In this document: positions 33,007 to 41,097 of the stretch, piece after piece | How positions within the stretch are numbered: position 1 is the first letter of the stretch | How the letters are laid out: the number at the start of each line of letters is the position of its first letter | From: an uncultured Nocardiaceae bacterium | GTDB taxonomy: Bacteria > Actinomycetota > Actinomycetes > Mycobacteriales > Mycobacteriaceae | Assembly: GCA_936936565.1 (NCBI GenBank) | Contig: CAKZIX010000015.1 | Coordinates: 1 to 44,533, forward strand | Length of the DNA: 44,533 bases | Reading direction: 5' to 3' | Program-made: the position numbers and the translations under genes | The notes under the pieces: generated by a model | What the model was told of the DNA's origin: nothing | What the model saw: only the letters and a program-made list of their open reading frames with translations | Databases searched by the model: none

Positions 33007-34872
33007 ATGTGCGGAATCGTTGGATACGTCGGACACCGCGACGCGTTGAGCGTCGTTGTCGAGGCGCTGCGACGGATGGAGTACCGCGGCTACGACTCTG
33101 CCGGCATCGCGATCCTGAACGGCGCGGGCGACATCACGGTCGAGCGCAAGGCGGGCCGGCTGTCGAACCTGGAAGCCGAGCTCGAAGAGCGGGGCGCGAC
33201 CGCCTTCGCCGGCACCGCCGGCATCGGGCACACCCGGTGGGCCACCCACGGTCGTCCCACCGATCGCAACGCGCACCCGCACAGCGATCCGTCCGGCAAG
33301 TTCGCCGTCGTCCACAACGGCATCATCGAGAACTTCCACGCCCTGCGCACCGAGCTCGAGGCCGAAGGCGCGAAGCTGCGCAGCGACACCGACACCGAGG
33401 TGGCGGTGCACCTGGTGGCGCTGGCTTACGAAAAGGGCGAAACCGCAGGCGATTTCGTCGCGAGCGCGCTCGCGGTGCTGCGTCGGCTCGAGGGTGCGTT
33501 CACGCTGGTGTTCACGCATGCGGACAGCCCCGGCACCATCGTCGCCGCGCGGCGCTCCACGCCACTGGTCGTCGGCGTGGGCGAGGGCGAGATGTTCATC
33601 GGCTCGGACGTGGCCGCGTTCATCGAGCACACCCGCAACGCCGTCGAGCTCGGCCAGGATCAGGCCGTCGTCATCACCCGCGACACGTACTCGATCACCG
33701 ACTTCGACGGCGACGACAACGTCGAATCTCGTCCGTTCGTCATCGACTGGGATCTCGCCGCCGCCGAAAAGGGCGGCCACGACTACTTCATGCTGAAGGA
33801 AATCGAAGAGCAGCCCGAGGCCGTGGCGCAGTCGCTGCTCGGACACTTCGAGGGCGGGCGCATCGTCCTCGACGAGCAGCGCATGACCGATCAAGACTTG
33901 CGCGACGTCGACAAGGTGTTCGTGGTCGCGTGCGGTAGCGCCTATCACTCCGGCCTGGTCGCGAAGTACGCCATCGAGCACTGGACCCGGCTGCCGGTCG
34001 AGGTGGAGCTGGCCAGCGAATTCCGGTACCGGGACCCGGTGCTGGACCGTTCGACGCTGGTGCTCGCGATCTCGCAGTCCGGCGAAACCGCCGACACGCT
34101 GGAGGCCGTGCGTCACGCCAAGGAGCAGAAGGCGCGGGTGCTCGCGGTGTGCAACACCAACGGCGCGCAGATTCCGCGCGAGGCCGACGCGGTGCTCTAC
34201 ACCCGGGCCGGTCCGGAAATCGGTGTCGCCTCGACGAAGGCATTCCTCGCGCAGATCACCGCGAATCTGCTGGTGGGACTTGCCCTCGCGCAGGCGCGCG
34301 GCACCAAGTACCCGGACGAGGTGGCGCGCGAGTTCGGCGAATTGGAGTCGATGCCGAAGCTCATCGAGCGGGTGCTCGAGACGGCGGGCGCGGTGCGCAC
34401 CATCGCTCGTGAGCTGGCGTCGGCGTCGACGGTGCTGTTCCTGGGTCGCCACGTCGGCTACCCGGTGGCGCTGGAGGGTGCGCTCAAGCTCAAGGAGCTG
34501 GCGTACATGCACGCCGAGGGTTTCGCGGCCGGTGAGCTCAAGCACGGGCCGATCGCGCTCATCGAAGACGGCATGCCGGTGATCGTCGTGATGCCCTCGC
34601 CGAAGGGCCGTGCCGTGCTGCATTCGAAGCTGCTCAGCAACATCCGCGAGATCCAGGCGCGCGGCGCGCGCACGATCGTGATCGCCGAGGAAGGCGACGA
34701 GACGGTGCGCCCGTTCGCCGACGACCTCATCGAGATCCCGGCGGCGCCGACGCTGCTGCAGCCGCTGTTGTCGACGGTGCCGTTGCAGATCTTCGCCGCC
34801 GAGGTCGCGCAGGCGCGCGGCTACGACGTGGACAAGCCGCGCAACTTGGCGAAGTCGGTAACAGTCGAGTAG
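33007..34872 (+). CDS. glmS: glutamine--fructose-6-phosphate aminotransferase
   Basis: Enzyme of 621 residues making glucosamine-6-phosphate from fructose-6-phosphate and glutamine, the first step to UDP-GlcNAc. It has the N-terminal glutaminase domain with nucleophile Cys2 (MCGIVGYVG), RRMEYRGYDSAG, HTRWATHG and HNGIIENF. Two SIS sugar-isomerase domains follow (VACGSAYHSGLVAKY, SQSGETADTLEA and FLGRHVGYPVALEGALKLKE), and the usual C-terminal PRNLAKSVTVE ends it. Full length. No glmS ribozyme is visible upstream; only about 80 bases separate it from the divergent gene. Its product feeds GlmM (25005). Confidence 0.97.
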   Translation: MCGIVGYVGHRDALSVVVEALRRMEYRGYDSAGIAILNGAGDITVERKAGRLSNLEAELEERGATAFAGTAGIGHTRWATHGRPTDRNAHPHSDPSGKFAVVHNGIIENFHALRTELEAEGAKLRSDTDTEVAVHLVALAYEKGETAGDFVASALAVLRRLEGAFTLVFTHADSPGTIVAARRSTPLVVGVGEGEMFIGSDVAAFIEHTRNAVELGQDQAVVITRDTYSITDFDGDDNVESRPFVIDWDLAAAEKGGHDYFMLKEIEEQPEAVAQSLLGHFEGGRIVLDEQRMTDQDLRDVDKVFVVACGSAYHSGLVAKYAIEHWTRLPVEVELASEFRYRDPVLDRSTLVLAISQSGETADTLEAVRHAKEQKARVLAVCNTNGAQIPREADAVLYTRAGPEIGVASTKAFLAQITANLLVGLALAQARGTKYPDEVAREFGELESMPKLIERVLETAGAVRTIARELASASTVLFLGRHVGYPVALEGALKLKELAYMHAEGFAAGELKHGPIALIEDGMPVIVVMPSPKGRAVLHSKLLSNIREIQARGARTIVIAEEGDETVRPFADDLIEIPAAPTLLQPLLSTVPLQIFAAEVAQARGYDVDKPRNLAKSVTVE

Positions 34873-35257
34873 GCGGCTCGACCGGCGCCGACATCTCGGT
34901 GCTGTGGTGTCGGTCGGCGGTACGGAGCGGGACTCGCACCCTTTCGTGCGGGACGCACCTCGACATGCCGTGCGGCACGCCGGGCAGCGCGCACCGTGGG
35001 GTGCAGGCTCGGCGATTACATGGACGACACCCGAAACCTGGCGGGCTGGGTGCTCGCGGCGGCAGGTCGGAGCGTGAGCCGCACCCTTTCCTGCGAAACG
35101 CACCCCGACTGGCCGGGCGACACGCCGGGTGGACCGCACGGTGGGGTGCGGGTGCGCTGGCTATGGGTGCGGCTGAGGCGTCAGGTACGGCGTGGGACGA
35201 GCTGCGGTGTTGGAGACCGGTCGAGTGTCGCGGGGCACAGCTACGGACAGACGTGGG
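34873..35257. repeat. intergenic region with two 84-bp direct repeats
   Basis: No gene is seen in this 385-base gap after glmS. Copy 1 (34924-35007) and copy 2 (35069-35152) align without gaps over 84 bases with 67 identities by my hand count. In each copy GCACCC near the left end can pair with GGGTGC near the right end, and in copy 2 the pairing extends to CCGCACCC/GGGTGCGG. A weak hairpin (CCGACA 34888 with TGTCGG 34908) might end the glmS transcript. Confidence 0.7.
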
Positions 35258-35665
35258 TTACTCGACGACGGTGACGGTGCCCTTCATGTTCGGGTGCAGC
35301 GTGCAGATGTACTGGTAGGTGCCGATGCGGTCGAACACGTAGCTGTAGTCGCCTTCCTTCAGGATGGGGCTGTTGAGCGCCATCCCGAAGTCGCGCAGCC
35401 CGGTGACGGTGTGCGGGACGCCGTTGTCGACGAAGTTCCAGGTGACCTTGGCGCCGCGTTTGACGGTGATGGTCTCGGGACTGAATTTCATGCCCTTCAC
35501 CTGAACGACAACCGATGCCGTGGCCGGGGTCGGCGTCGCCGGCGGAGCGTCGGACGTGCTGTGTTCCGGATGCGCGGTCGTGGTGGTCGTCTCGAGCGGA
35601 CGCATTTCCCCTTGCGCGCAACCGGCGACGAGGGTGACCAGGGCGACAACCAACGCGAGCCTCAT
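35258..35665 (-). CDS. cupredoxin lipoprotein
   Basis: Protein of 135 residues. A short signal peptide ends in lipobox LVAGC, followed by a Thr/Pro-rich linker and a plastocyanin/azurin-like domain. The type 1 copper ligands are visible: His in GVPHTV, then Cys, His and Met in YICTLHPNMKG. It is therefore a lipid-anchored blue copper protein, for electron transfer or copper binding outside the membrane. ATG 35665 begins a normal signal peptide; the frame opens ten codons earlier into the nnr promoter. It is divergent from nnr, with 28 bases between the start codons. Confidence 0.92.
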   Translation of the reverse strand: MRLALVVALVTLVAGCAQGEMRPLETTTTTAHPEHSTSDAPPATPTPATASVVVQVKGMKFSPETITVKRGAKVTWNFVDNGVPHTVTGLRDFGMALNSPILKEGDYSYVFDRIGTYQYICTLHPNMKGTVTVVE

Positions 35666-35680
35666 AGCACTGCAGCGTAA

Positions 35681-35686
35681 TAGGGT
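35681..35686 (+). promoter_or_regulatory. leaderless-type -10 (TAGGGT) before nnr
   Basis: TAGGGT ends seven bases before ATG 35694. No Shine-Dalgarno lies in between. Confidence 0.5.
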
Positions 35687-35693
35687 CGGTGAC

Positions 35694-37109
35694 ATGCGCA
35701 GCTACTACACCGTCGACCAGGTGCGGGCCGCGGAGGCGGAGCTGTTCACCCGCACCGCCGAAGGTGTGCCGATGCAGCGCGCGGCCTACGGGTTGGCGAT
35801 CGCGATTGCACACGAATTGCGTTCGCGCACCGGCGGAATCGCGGCACGGCGGGTGACGTTGCTGGTCGGTTCCGGCGACAACGGCGGCGACGCACTGTGG
35901 GCCGGATCGTTCCTGCGCAAGCGCGGTGTGCGGGTGGACGCGGTTGTGCTGAACCCGGACCGCGTACATGCGAAAGGTCTTGCGGCGCTGCGTGGTAGCG
36001 GCGGCCGCGTGGTCACCTCGATAGGTGATCCGGATCTGGTGGTCGACGGCATCGTGGGCATCTCGGGCACCGGACCGCTGCGGCCGGATGCCGCGCAACT
36101 GGTGTCGACGGTGCGGGCACCGATCGTGGCGGTGGATCTGCCCAGCGGGGTCGATCCGAACACCGGTCAGGTCGACGGCCCGGCCGTGCATGCCGACGTG
36201 ACGGTCACCTTCGGCGCGTTGAAGCCGGTGCACGTACTGGCGTCGGCGCAGTGCGGGCGTGTGCAACTGGTACCGATCGGGTTGACGCTGCCGCCCGCCG
36301 GGATCGCCGCGCTGGAGCCGGCGGAAATCGGTGCGCTGTGGCCGATTCCAGGTCCGGGCGACAACAAGTACACCCAGGGTGTCGTCGGGATCAGTGCCGG
36401 CGGCTCCCGCTACCCGGGTGCGGCAGTGTTGTGCTGCGGCGGCGCGGTGGCGGCCACGTCGGGCATGGTGCGTTATGCCGGGTCGGCGGCCGCGGAGGTG
36501 CTGCACCACTATCCGGAAGTTGTTGCCGCGCAGACGGTTGCCAAGTCGGGGCGGGTGCAGGCGTGGGTCGTCGGGCCGGGTGCGGGTACGGATCCGGCCG
36601 GCCGGGCGGCGCTCACCGAAGTGCTCGGCACCGACCTGCCGGTGCTCGTCGACGCCGACGGCCTCAACGCCGTGGCGCAAGACCCGAGCCTGGTCAAGGG
36701 CCGTCCTGCCACGGTACTCACCCCGCACGACGGCGAGTTCGAGCGGCTGTCGGGGTATGCGCCGGGCGCCGACCGGCTCGCCGCCGCGCAATGGCTGGCC
36801 CGCGACTGGGGCGTCACCGTGCTGCTGAAGGGGCGCGCCACCATCGTCGCCAGCCCGGACGACATCACGCTCGTCAACGATGCCGGTGGTTCCTGGGCGG
36901 CGACGGCCGGCGCCGGCGACGTGCTGTCGGGCATCATCGGCGCCCTGCTCGCGTCCGGCGGGCAGCCGGCGGTCGCTGCCGCGATGGGCGCGCGGGCGCA
37001 CGCGCTGGCCGCGAACCTGGCGGCCGACAACGCGCCGATCTCCGCGAGCACCCTGCTGACACAGGTGCGCCCGGCCATCCGAGTGCTCCGCGCGCTGGGC
37101 GACCGCTGA
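35694..37109 (+). CDS. nnr: bifunctional NAD(P)H-hydrate repair enzyme
   Basis: Protein of 471 residues repairing hydrated NADH and NADPH. The N-terminal epimerase half (YjeF_N) has LLVGSGDNGGDALWAGSFL and VDLPSGVDPNTG. The C-terminal ADP-dependent dehydratase half (YjeF_C) has GVVGISAGGSRYPGAA, VDADGLNAVAQDP, LTPHDGEFERL and the catalytic NDAGGSWAATAGAGDVLSGI. Both domains look complete. The last residues, LRALGDR and stop, fall inside the first unit of a tandem repeat that continues downstream, so the extreme C-terminus is shared with repeat DNA. ATG 35694 has TAGGGT seven bases upstream. Confidence 0.94.
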   Translation: MRSYYTVDQVRAAEAELFTRTAEGVPMQRAAYGLAIAIAHELRSRTGGIAARRVTLLVGSGDNGGDALWAGSFLRKRGVRVDAVVLNPDRVHAKGLAALRGSGGRVVTSIGDPDLVVDGIVGISGTGPLRPDAAQLVSTVRAPIVAVDLPSGVDPNTGQVDGPAVHADVTVTFGALKPVHVLASAQCGRVQLVPIGLTLPPAGIAALEPAEIGALWPIPGPGDNKYTQGVVGISAGGSRYPGAAVLCCGGAVAATSGMVRYAGSAAAEVLHHYPEVVAAQTVAKSGRVQAWVVGPGAGTDPAGRAALTEVLGTDLPVLVDADGLNAVAQDPSLVKGRPATVLTPHDGEFERLSGYAPGADRLAAAQWLARDWGVTVLLKGRATIVASPDDITLVNDAGGSWAATAGAGDVLSGIIGALLASGGQPAVAAAMGARAHALAANLAADNAPISASTLLTQVRPAIRVLRALGDR

Positions 37110-37375
37110 CCTCGCCCCTCCTGCGTCGCGGCAAGTTCATCGGTACCCGCCCTGTGTTCGATGGCGCGCTCCGCAGGCTCCGCGCGCTGGGCGACCGCTG
37201 ACCTCGCCGCTCCTGCGTCGCAGCGAGTTTCATCGGTACCCGCCCTGTGTTCGATGGCGCGCTCCGCGGGCTCCGCGCGCTGGCGACCGCTGACCTCGCC
37301 GCTCCTGCGTCGCAGCGAGTTCATCGGTTCCCGCCCTGTGTTCGATGGCGCGCTCCGCAGGCTCCGCGCGCTGGT
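37086..37375. repeat. tandem repeat of about 92 bp, three full copies
   Basis: Units at 37086-37177 (92 bases), 37178-37270 (93) and 37271-37361 (91), then a partial fourth to 37375. Each unit begins CTCCGCGCGCTGG and contains GTTCGATGGCGCGCTCCGC. Units differ by a few substitutions and single-base indels. The first 24 bases of unit 1 encode the nnr C-terminus, and the array fills the 280-base gap up to the alr ribosome-binding site. Confidence 0.92.
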
Positions 37376-37389
37376 GGGAAGATTACTTC

Positions 37390-38520
37390 GTGACCACGCA
37401 CGCGCCGCAGATCGAGGCGGTCGTCGACCTCGACGCCATCGCCCACAATGTTCGAGTCCTGCGTCGGGCCGCGCCGACGGCCGCGGTGATGGTTGTGGTC
37501 AAGGCCGACGGGTACGGGCACGGGGCGTTGCAGACGGCGCAAGCCGCGCTCGCTGCGGGGGCGCGGGAGATCGGCGTGACCACCGTCGAGGAGGCGCTGG
37601 ACCTGCGTGCCGGCGGCGTCACCGCACCGATTCTGTGCTGGCTCAACGTGTCCGACACCGATTTTGCACCGGCGGTGGCCGCGGATGTCGAGATCGGAGT
37701 GTCGTCGGTGCAGCATCTGCGGGCCGTCGCGGCGGCGGCGCGCTCGCTCGGTCGCAGGGCGATCGTCTCGGTGAAGGTGGACACCGGGCTCAACCGCAAC
37801 GGTGCCTCGCCGCAGGAGTATCCGCGGGTGCTCGACGAGCTGCGGGCCAGCGAGTCCGACGTCACCTTGCGCGCCATCTTCACCCACCTGGCGAACGCGG
37901 ACCGGCCGCGCGATCCGGTCATCGACGTGCAGAAACAGCGCTTCATGGACGCGATCGCCGCGGCGAAGGCCGCCGGACTGCAGCCGGATCTGGTGCACAT
38001 GGCGAACTCGGCGTGCACGCTCACCCGGCCCGACCTGCACTTCGACATGGTGCGTCCGGGGATCGCCGTGTACGGGCTGTCACCGATCCCGGAGGAGAGC
38101 GACTTCGGGCTGCGTCCAGCCATGACGCTGCGCGCCCGGGTGGCGCTGGTGAAGGAGGTCGCAGCGGGTGAGGGCGTGTCCTACGGGCACGAGTGGATCG
38201 CGCAGTGCGACACCGTGGTTGCGTTGCTGCCGGTCGGGTATGCCGACGGGTTGCCGCGCGCGCTCGGCGGCCGCTTCGCGGTGTCGATCGGCGGCACCCG
38301 GTACCCGGCGATCGGCCGCGTGTGCATGGACCAGTTCGTCGTGGACCTGGGCGGGCCCACCGACATTCGCGAGGGCGACACCGCGACGCTGTTCGGACCC
38401 GGCGACGGCGGGGAGGAAACGGCGACGGATTGGGCAGGCACGCTCGGTACCATCAACTACGAGATCGTCACCATGCCGCGCGGGCGGGTGGTGCGCACGT
38501 TCGCCGGGGGCACGCAGTGA
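37390..38520 (+). CDS. alr: alanine racemase
   Basis: PLP enzyme of 376 residues making D-alanine for peptidoglycan. The PLP lysine is in VVKADGYGHG (K38). KVDTGLNRNG, HMANSACTL and SYGHEW (with the catalytic-Tyr region) follow, then VCMDQFVVDLG and a C-terminal NYEIVTMPRGRV. GTG 37390 with GGGAAG upstream gives the family N-terminus; the longer frame runs into the tandem repeat. The repeat array forms its upstream region, so alr transcription either comes from within the repeats or reads through from nnr. The next gene overlaps its stop by GTGA. Confidence 0.95.
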   Translation: MTTHAPQIEAVVDLDAIAHNVRVLRRAAPTAAVMVVVKADGYGHGALQTAQAALAAGAREIGVTTVEEALDLRAGGVTAPILCWLNVSDTDFAPAVAADVEIGVSSVQHLRAVAAAARSLGRRAIVSVKVDTGLNRNGASPQEYPRVLDELRASESDVTLRAIFTHLANADRPRDPVIDVQKQRFMDAIAAAKAAGLQPDLVHMANSACTLTRPDLHFDMVRPGIAVYGLSPIPEESDFGLRPAMTLRARVALVKEVAAGEGVSYGHEWIAQCDTVVALLPVGYADGLPRALGGRFAVSIGGTRYPAIGRVCMDQFVVDLGGPTDIREGDTATLFGPGDGGEETATDWAGTLGTINYEIVTMPRGRVVRTFAGGTQ

Positions 38521-39554
38521 AACGCAAGCACTACGCGCGCGGTGCGGTCAGCGCCGCCGCGCTCGGGGTGGCCGCCGGAGCGGGGCTGTGGCGCCGCCGT
38601 CATTCGCACGAAGACCGTTGGGCGGGTGAGGATTTCACGCTCATCGAGATGGATCGCCCGCGCCTGGTGAACACCCTGGACGGGGTCACGCTCGGCGTGC
38701 GCGAGTGCGGTCCGGCAGAGGCGCCGCTGACGGCGGTGTTCGTGCACGGGTTCAGCAACCGCATGACGTCGTTCCACATGCAGCGCCGCGAGCTGGCGCA
38801 GCGGTGGGGGCCGAACGTGCGGATGGTGTTCTTCGACATGCGCGGGCACGGTTTGTCGAGCGATCCGAGTCCGGGTAGCTGCACCATCGCCGAACTCGGC
38901 AACGACCTGTTCCGGGTGATCGACGAACTCGCGCCGCGCGGTCCGCTGCTGCTCGTCGGGCATTCGATGGGCGGCATGTCGATCCTCGCCTGCGCGCGCC
39001 AGCATCCGACGTTGTTCCGGGAGCGGGTGATCGGGTTGGTGCTGATCTCCACCACCGCGGCCGGCGTCGCCGCCGTCGGGCTCGGGTCGAATCTGCGCAA
39101 TCCGGCGCTGGACGGGTTCCGGCTGGCGGTACGCGCGTCGCCGCGCCTGGTTCAGGGCGGGCGGGTGGCGATCCGCACTATCATCTGGCCGATTCTGCAT
39201 GCGGCGTCGTTCCGCTCGGATGTGGGCCGCACACTCGCCGCGTTCACCTACGCGATGATCGACGACACCCCGGTCACCACGGTCGTCAAGTTTCTCGAGG
39301 CGCTCGAGTTGCACGACGAGTCCGCGGCGCTGCCGGTGCTGGCGGGGATTCCCGCAGCGGTGGTTTCCGGCGACGGCGATGTCGTCATCCCGTTCCAGGG
39401 TGCGGCGAAACTGGCTGCGGCTCTTCCGATGTGCGAGTTGGTGAAGGTTCGCCACGCCGGGCACATGGTGCATCTGGAGCACCCGGACGTCGTCAACGAC
39501 GCAATCGACCGAGTGCTCGAACGGGCGAGCGCCGAGCTGGCGCAGGCGCGTTGA
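38517..39554 (+). CDS. alpha/beta hydrolase
   Basis: Protein of 345 residues. A basic N-terminus and an Ala/Gly-rich hydrophobic segment (AVSAAALGVAAGAGLW) could anchor it in the membrane. The fold shows VFVHGFSNRMTSF (oxyanion), FFDMRGHGLSS, the nucleophile elbow GHSMGGMS, an acid region SGDGDVVIPF and the catalytic His in RHAGHMVHLEHP. It is a probable esterase or lipase; the substrate is not evident. The gene sits between alr and tsaE with overlaps on both sides, a place usual for it in Mycobacteriales. Confidence 0.9.
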   Translation: MKRKHYARGAVSAAALGVAAGAGLWRRRHSHEDRWAGEDFTLIEMDRPRLVNTLDGVTLGVRECGPAEAPLTAVFVHGFSNRMTSFHMQRRELAQRWGPNVRMVFFDMRGHGLSSDPSPGSCTIAELGNDLFRVIDELAPRGPLLLVGHSMGGMSILACARQHPTLFRERVIGLVLISTTAAGVAAVGLGSNLRNPALDGFRLAVRASPRLVQGGRVAIRTIIWPILHAASFRSDVGRTLAAFTYAMIDDTPVTTVVKFLEALELHDESAALPVLAGIPAAVVSGDGDVVIPFQGAAKLAAALPMCELVKVRHAGHMVHLEHPDVVNDAIDRVLERASAELAQAR

Positions 39555-40003
39555 TGCCGCAGATCACGCTGCCCACCACGGCGGACACCGAAGGATTCGG
39601 CCGCGCCCTGGCCGCCGAACTGAGCGCGGGCGACCTGGTGATTCTCGCCGGTCCGCTCGGGGCCGGAAAGACGGCGCTGGCGCGCGGCATCGCCGCCGGG
39701 CTCGGCGTGCGCGGGCGAGTCAGCTCGCCCACGTTCATCATCGCCCGCGAACATCCCGCCGGTGACGGACCGGCCGCGAGGGTGCACGTGGACGCCTACC
39801 GCCTCGGCGATTCGACGGATCCGTTGGGGGAGTTGGACGCCCTCGATCTGGATACCGACCTCGGTCGGGCCGTGGTGGTGGTGGAGTGGGGCCGTGATCT
39901 CGTCGAGCAGCTCGCCGACCGGCACCTGGAGGTACATCTGCATCGCGAGCGCGATTCCGACGTGCGGACGGCGACGTGGGAGTGGGTCGAACGCACGCCG
40001 TAG
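39554..40003 (+). CDS. tsaE: tRNA t6A biosynthesis ATPase TsaE
   Basis: P-loop ATPase of 149 residues that works with TsaB and TsaD in making N6-threonylcarbamoyladenosine at position 37 of ANN-decoding tRNAs. It shows Walker A GPLGAGKTALARG, the switch segment SSPTFIIAREHP, HVDAYRLGD and VVEWGRDL. ATG 39554 shares a base with the stop of the hydrolase gene. Full length for the family. Confidence 0.95.
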   Translation: MPQITLPTTADTEGFGRALAAELSAGDLVILAGPLGAGKTALARGIAAGLGVRGRVSSPTFIIAREHPAGDGPAARVHVDAYRLGDSTDPLGELDALDLDTDLGRAVVVVEWGRDLVEQLADRHLEVHLHRERDSDVRTATWEWVERTP

Positions 40004-40015
40004 AGTAGACCCATC

Positions 40016-40642
40016 ATGCGCATCCTCGCGGTCGACACATCTACACCTGCGGTCACGGCGGGCGTTGTCGAGTACGTCGACGGTGTGGTGACGGCGCTGG
40101 CCACGGAAGTGGTGGTGGATGCGCGCGCCCATACCGAGGTGCTCACGCCCAATATTCTTGCCGCGCTGCACGACGCGGACGTGCAGCCGATGGATCTCGG
40201 CGCGGTGGTGGTGGGCGTCGGGCCGGGTCCGTTCACCGGCTTACGGGTCGGCATGGCCACGGCCGCCGCCTTTGCCGATGCGCTGCGAATTCCGGTGCAC
40301 GGGGTGTGCAGCCTCGACGCCATCGCCGCGGACGTGCCGGGTGGCAAGGAGCTGCTTGTGGTCACCGACGCACGGCGGCGCGAAGTGTATTGGGCACGTT
40401 ACCGAGACGGCGTCCGCATCGATGGGCCCGCAGTGATCAAGCCCGCCGAACTCGAGGTGGGCAGCGCCGAGGTGATCGCCGGGTCGGCCTCGCACGTGGA
40501 CTTCTTCGATCTGCCGGTGGAGCCGGTCGAAAGTCCGTCACCGGCCGGGCTGGTGCGCGTGGCCGATCTCGGTATCAAGCCGGAACCGCTTGTGCCGCTG
40601 TATCTTCGGCGCCCCGATGCGGTGCCGGCGGGCCAGCGATGA
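40016..40642 (+). CDS. tsaB: tRNA t6A biosynthesis protein TsaB
   Basis: ASKHA-fold protein of 208 residues, the TsaD partner. It has ILAVDTSTPAVTAGVV at the N-terminus, RAHTEVLTPNI, VGVGPGPFTGLRVGMATA and VVTDARRREVYWARY. ATG 40016 lies 12 bases after tsaE, with TAGAGT nine bases upstream as a possible internal -10. rimI overlaps its stop by ATGA. Confidence 0.94.
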   Translation: MRILAVDTSTPAVTAGVVEYVDGVVTALATEVVVDARAHTEVLTPNILAALHDADVQPMDLGAVVVGVGPGPFTGLRVGMATAAAFADALRIPVHGVCSLDAIAADVPGGKELLVVTDARRREVYWARYRDGVRIDGPAVIKPAELEVGSAEVIAGSASHVDFFDLPVEPVESPSPAGLVRVADLGIKPEPLVPLYLRRPDAVPAGQR

Positions 40643-41097
40643 CGGTGCGCATCGAACCGCTGGCCGCGGCCGACGTCGAGCGCGTGGCCGAGCTGGAGAG
40701 TCAGCTGTTCGACGGCGACAGTCCCTGGCCGGTCGACGCGTTCCGGCGCGTTGTCGGGCGTAGCGACAGCCACTATGTGACGGCCCGCATCGACGACAAG
40801 ATCGTCGGCTATGCCGGGTTGGTGCTGCTCGGCACGCCGGTGAATCCCGAGAGTGAAATCCACACCATCGCTGTGGATCCCGCTCATCAGCGGCGCGGCA
40901 TCGGTGCGGCGTTGCTGGCCGAGCTGCTCGCGCGCGCCGGTGCGCACGGCGGTCCGGTGTTCCTGGAAGTGCGCACCGACAACGAACCCGCGCTCACGAT
41001 GTACGTGCGCAACGGCTTTCAGATTCTCAGTACCCGCAAGGGCTATTACCAGCATGCCGGTGCGGACGCGTACACGATGAAACGAGCAGCGTCATGA
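40639..41097 (+). CDS. rimI: ribosomal-protein-alanine N-acetyltransferase RimI
   Basis: GNAT acetyltransferase of 152 residues, expected to acetylate protein N-termini such as that of S18. The acetyl-CoA loop is HQRRGIGAALLAELL, preceded by EIHTIAVDP, and the C-terminal part has FLEVRTDNEPALTMYVRNGF and RKGYYQ. It overlaps tsaB and tsaD by four bases each. Confidence 0.93.
   Translation: MTVRIEPLAAADVERVAELESQLFDGDSPWPVDAFRRVVGRSDSHYVTARIDDKIVGYAGLVLLGTPVNPESEIHTIAVDPAHQRRGIGAALLAELLARAGAHGGPVFLEVRTDNEPALTMYVRNGFQILSTRKGYYQHAGADAYTMKRAAS

Noticed and set aside
32908..35139. 743-codon minus-strand frame opposite glmS
   Set aside because: Shadow of glmS; composition is Arg/Asp/His-rich with no recognisable motif.
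34873..35257. glmS ribozyme or riboswitch near glmS
   Set aside because: The structured repeats lie downstream, not upstream, of glmS, and the 80 bases before glmS are too short and unlike the ribozyme.
37086..37375. Tandem repeats considered as a CRISPR array
   Set aside because: The units are contiguous and nearly identical throughout, without short repeats separated by unique spacers, and no cas gene is nearby.
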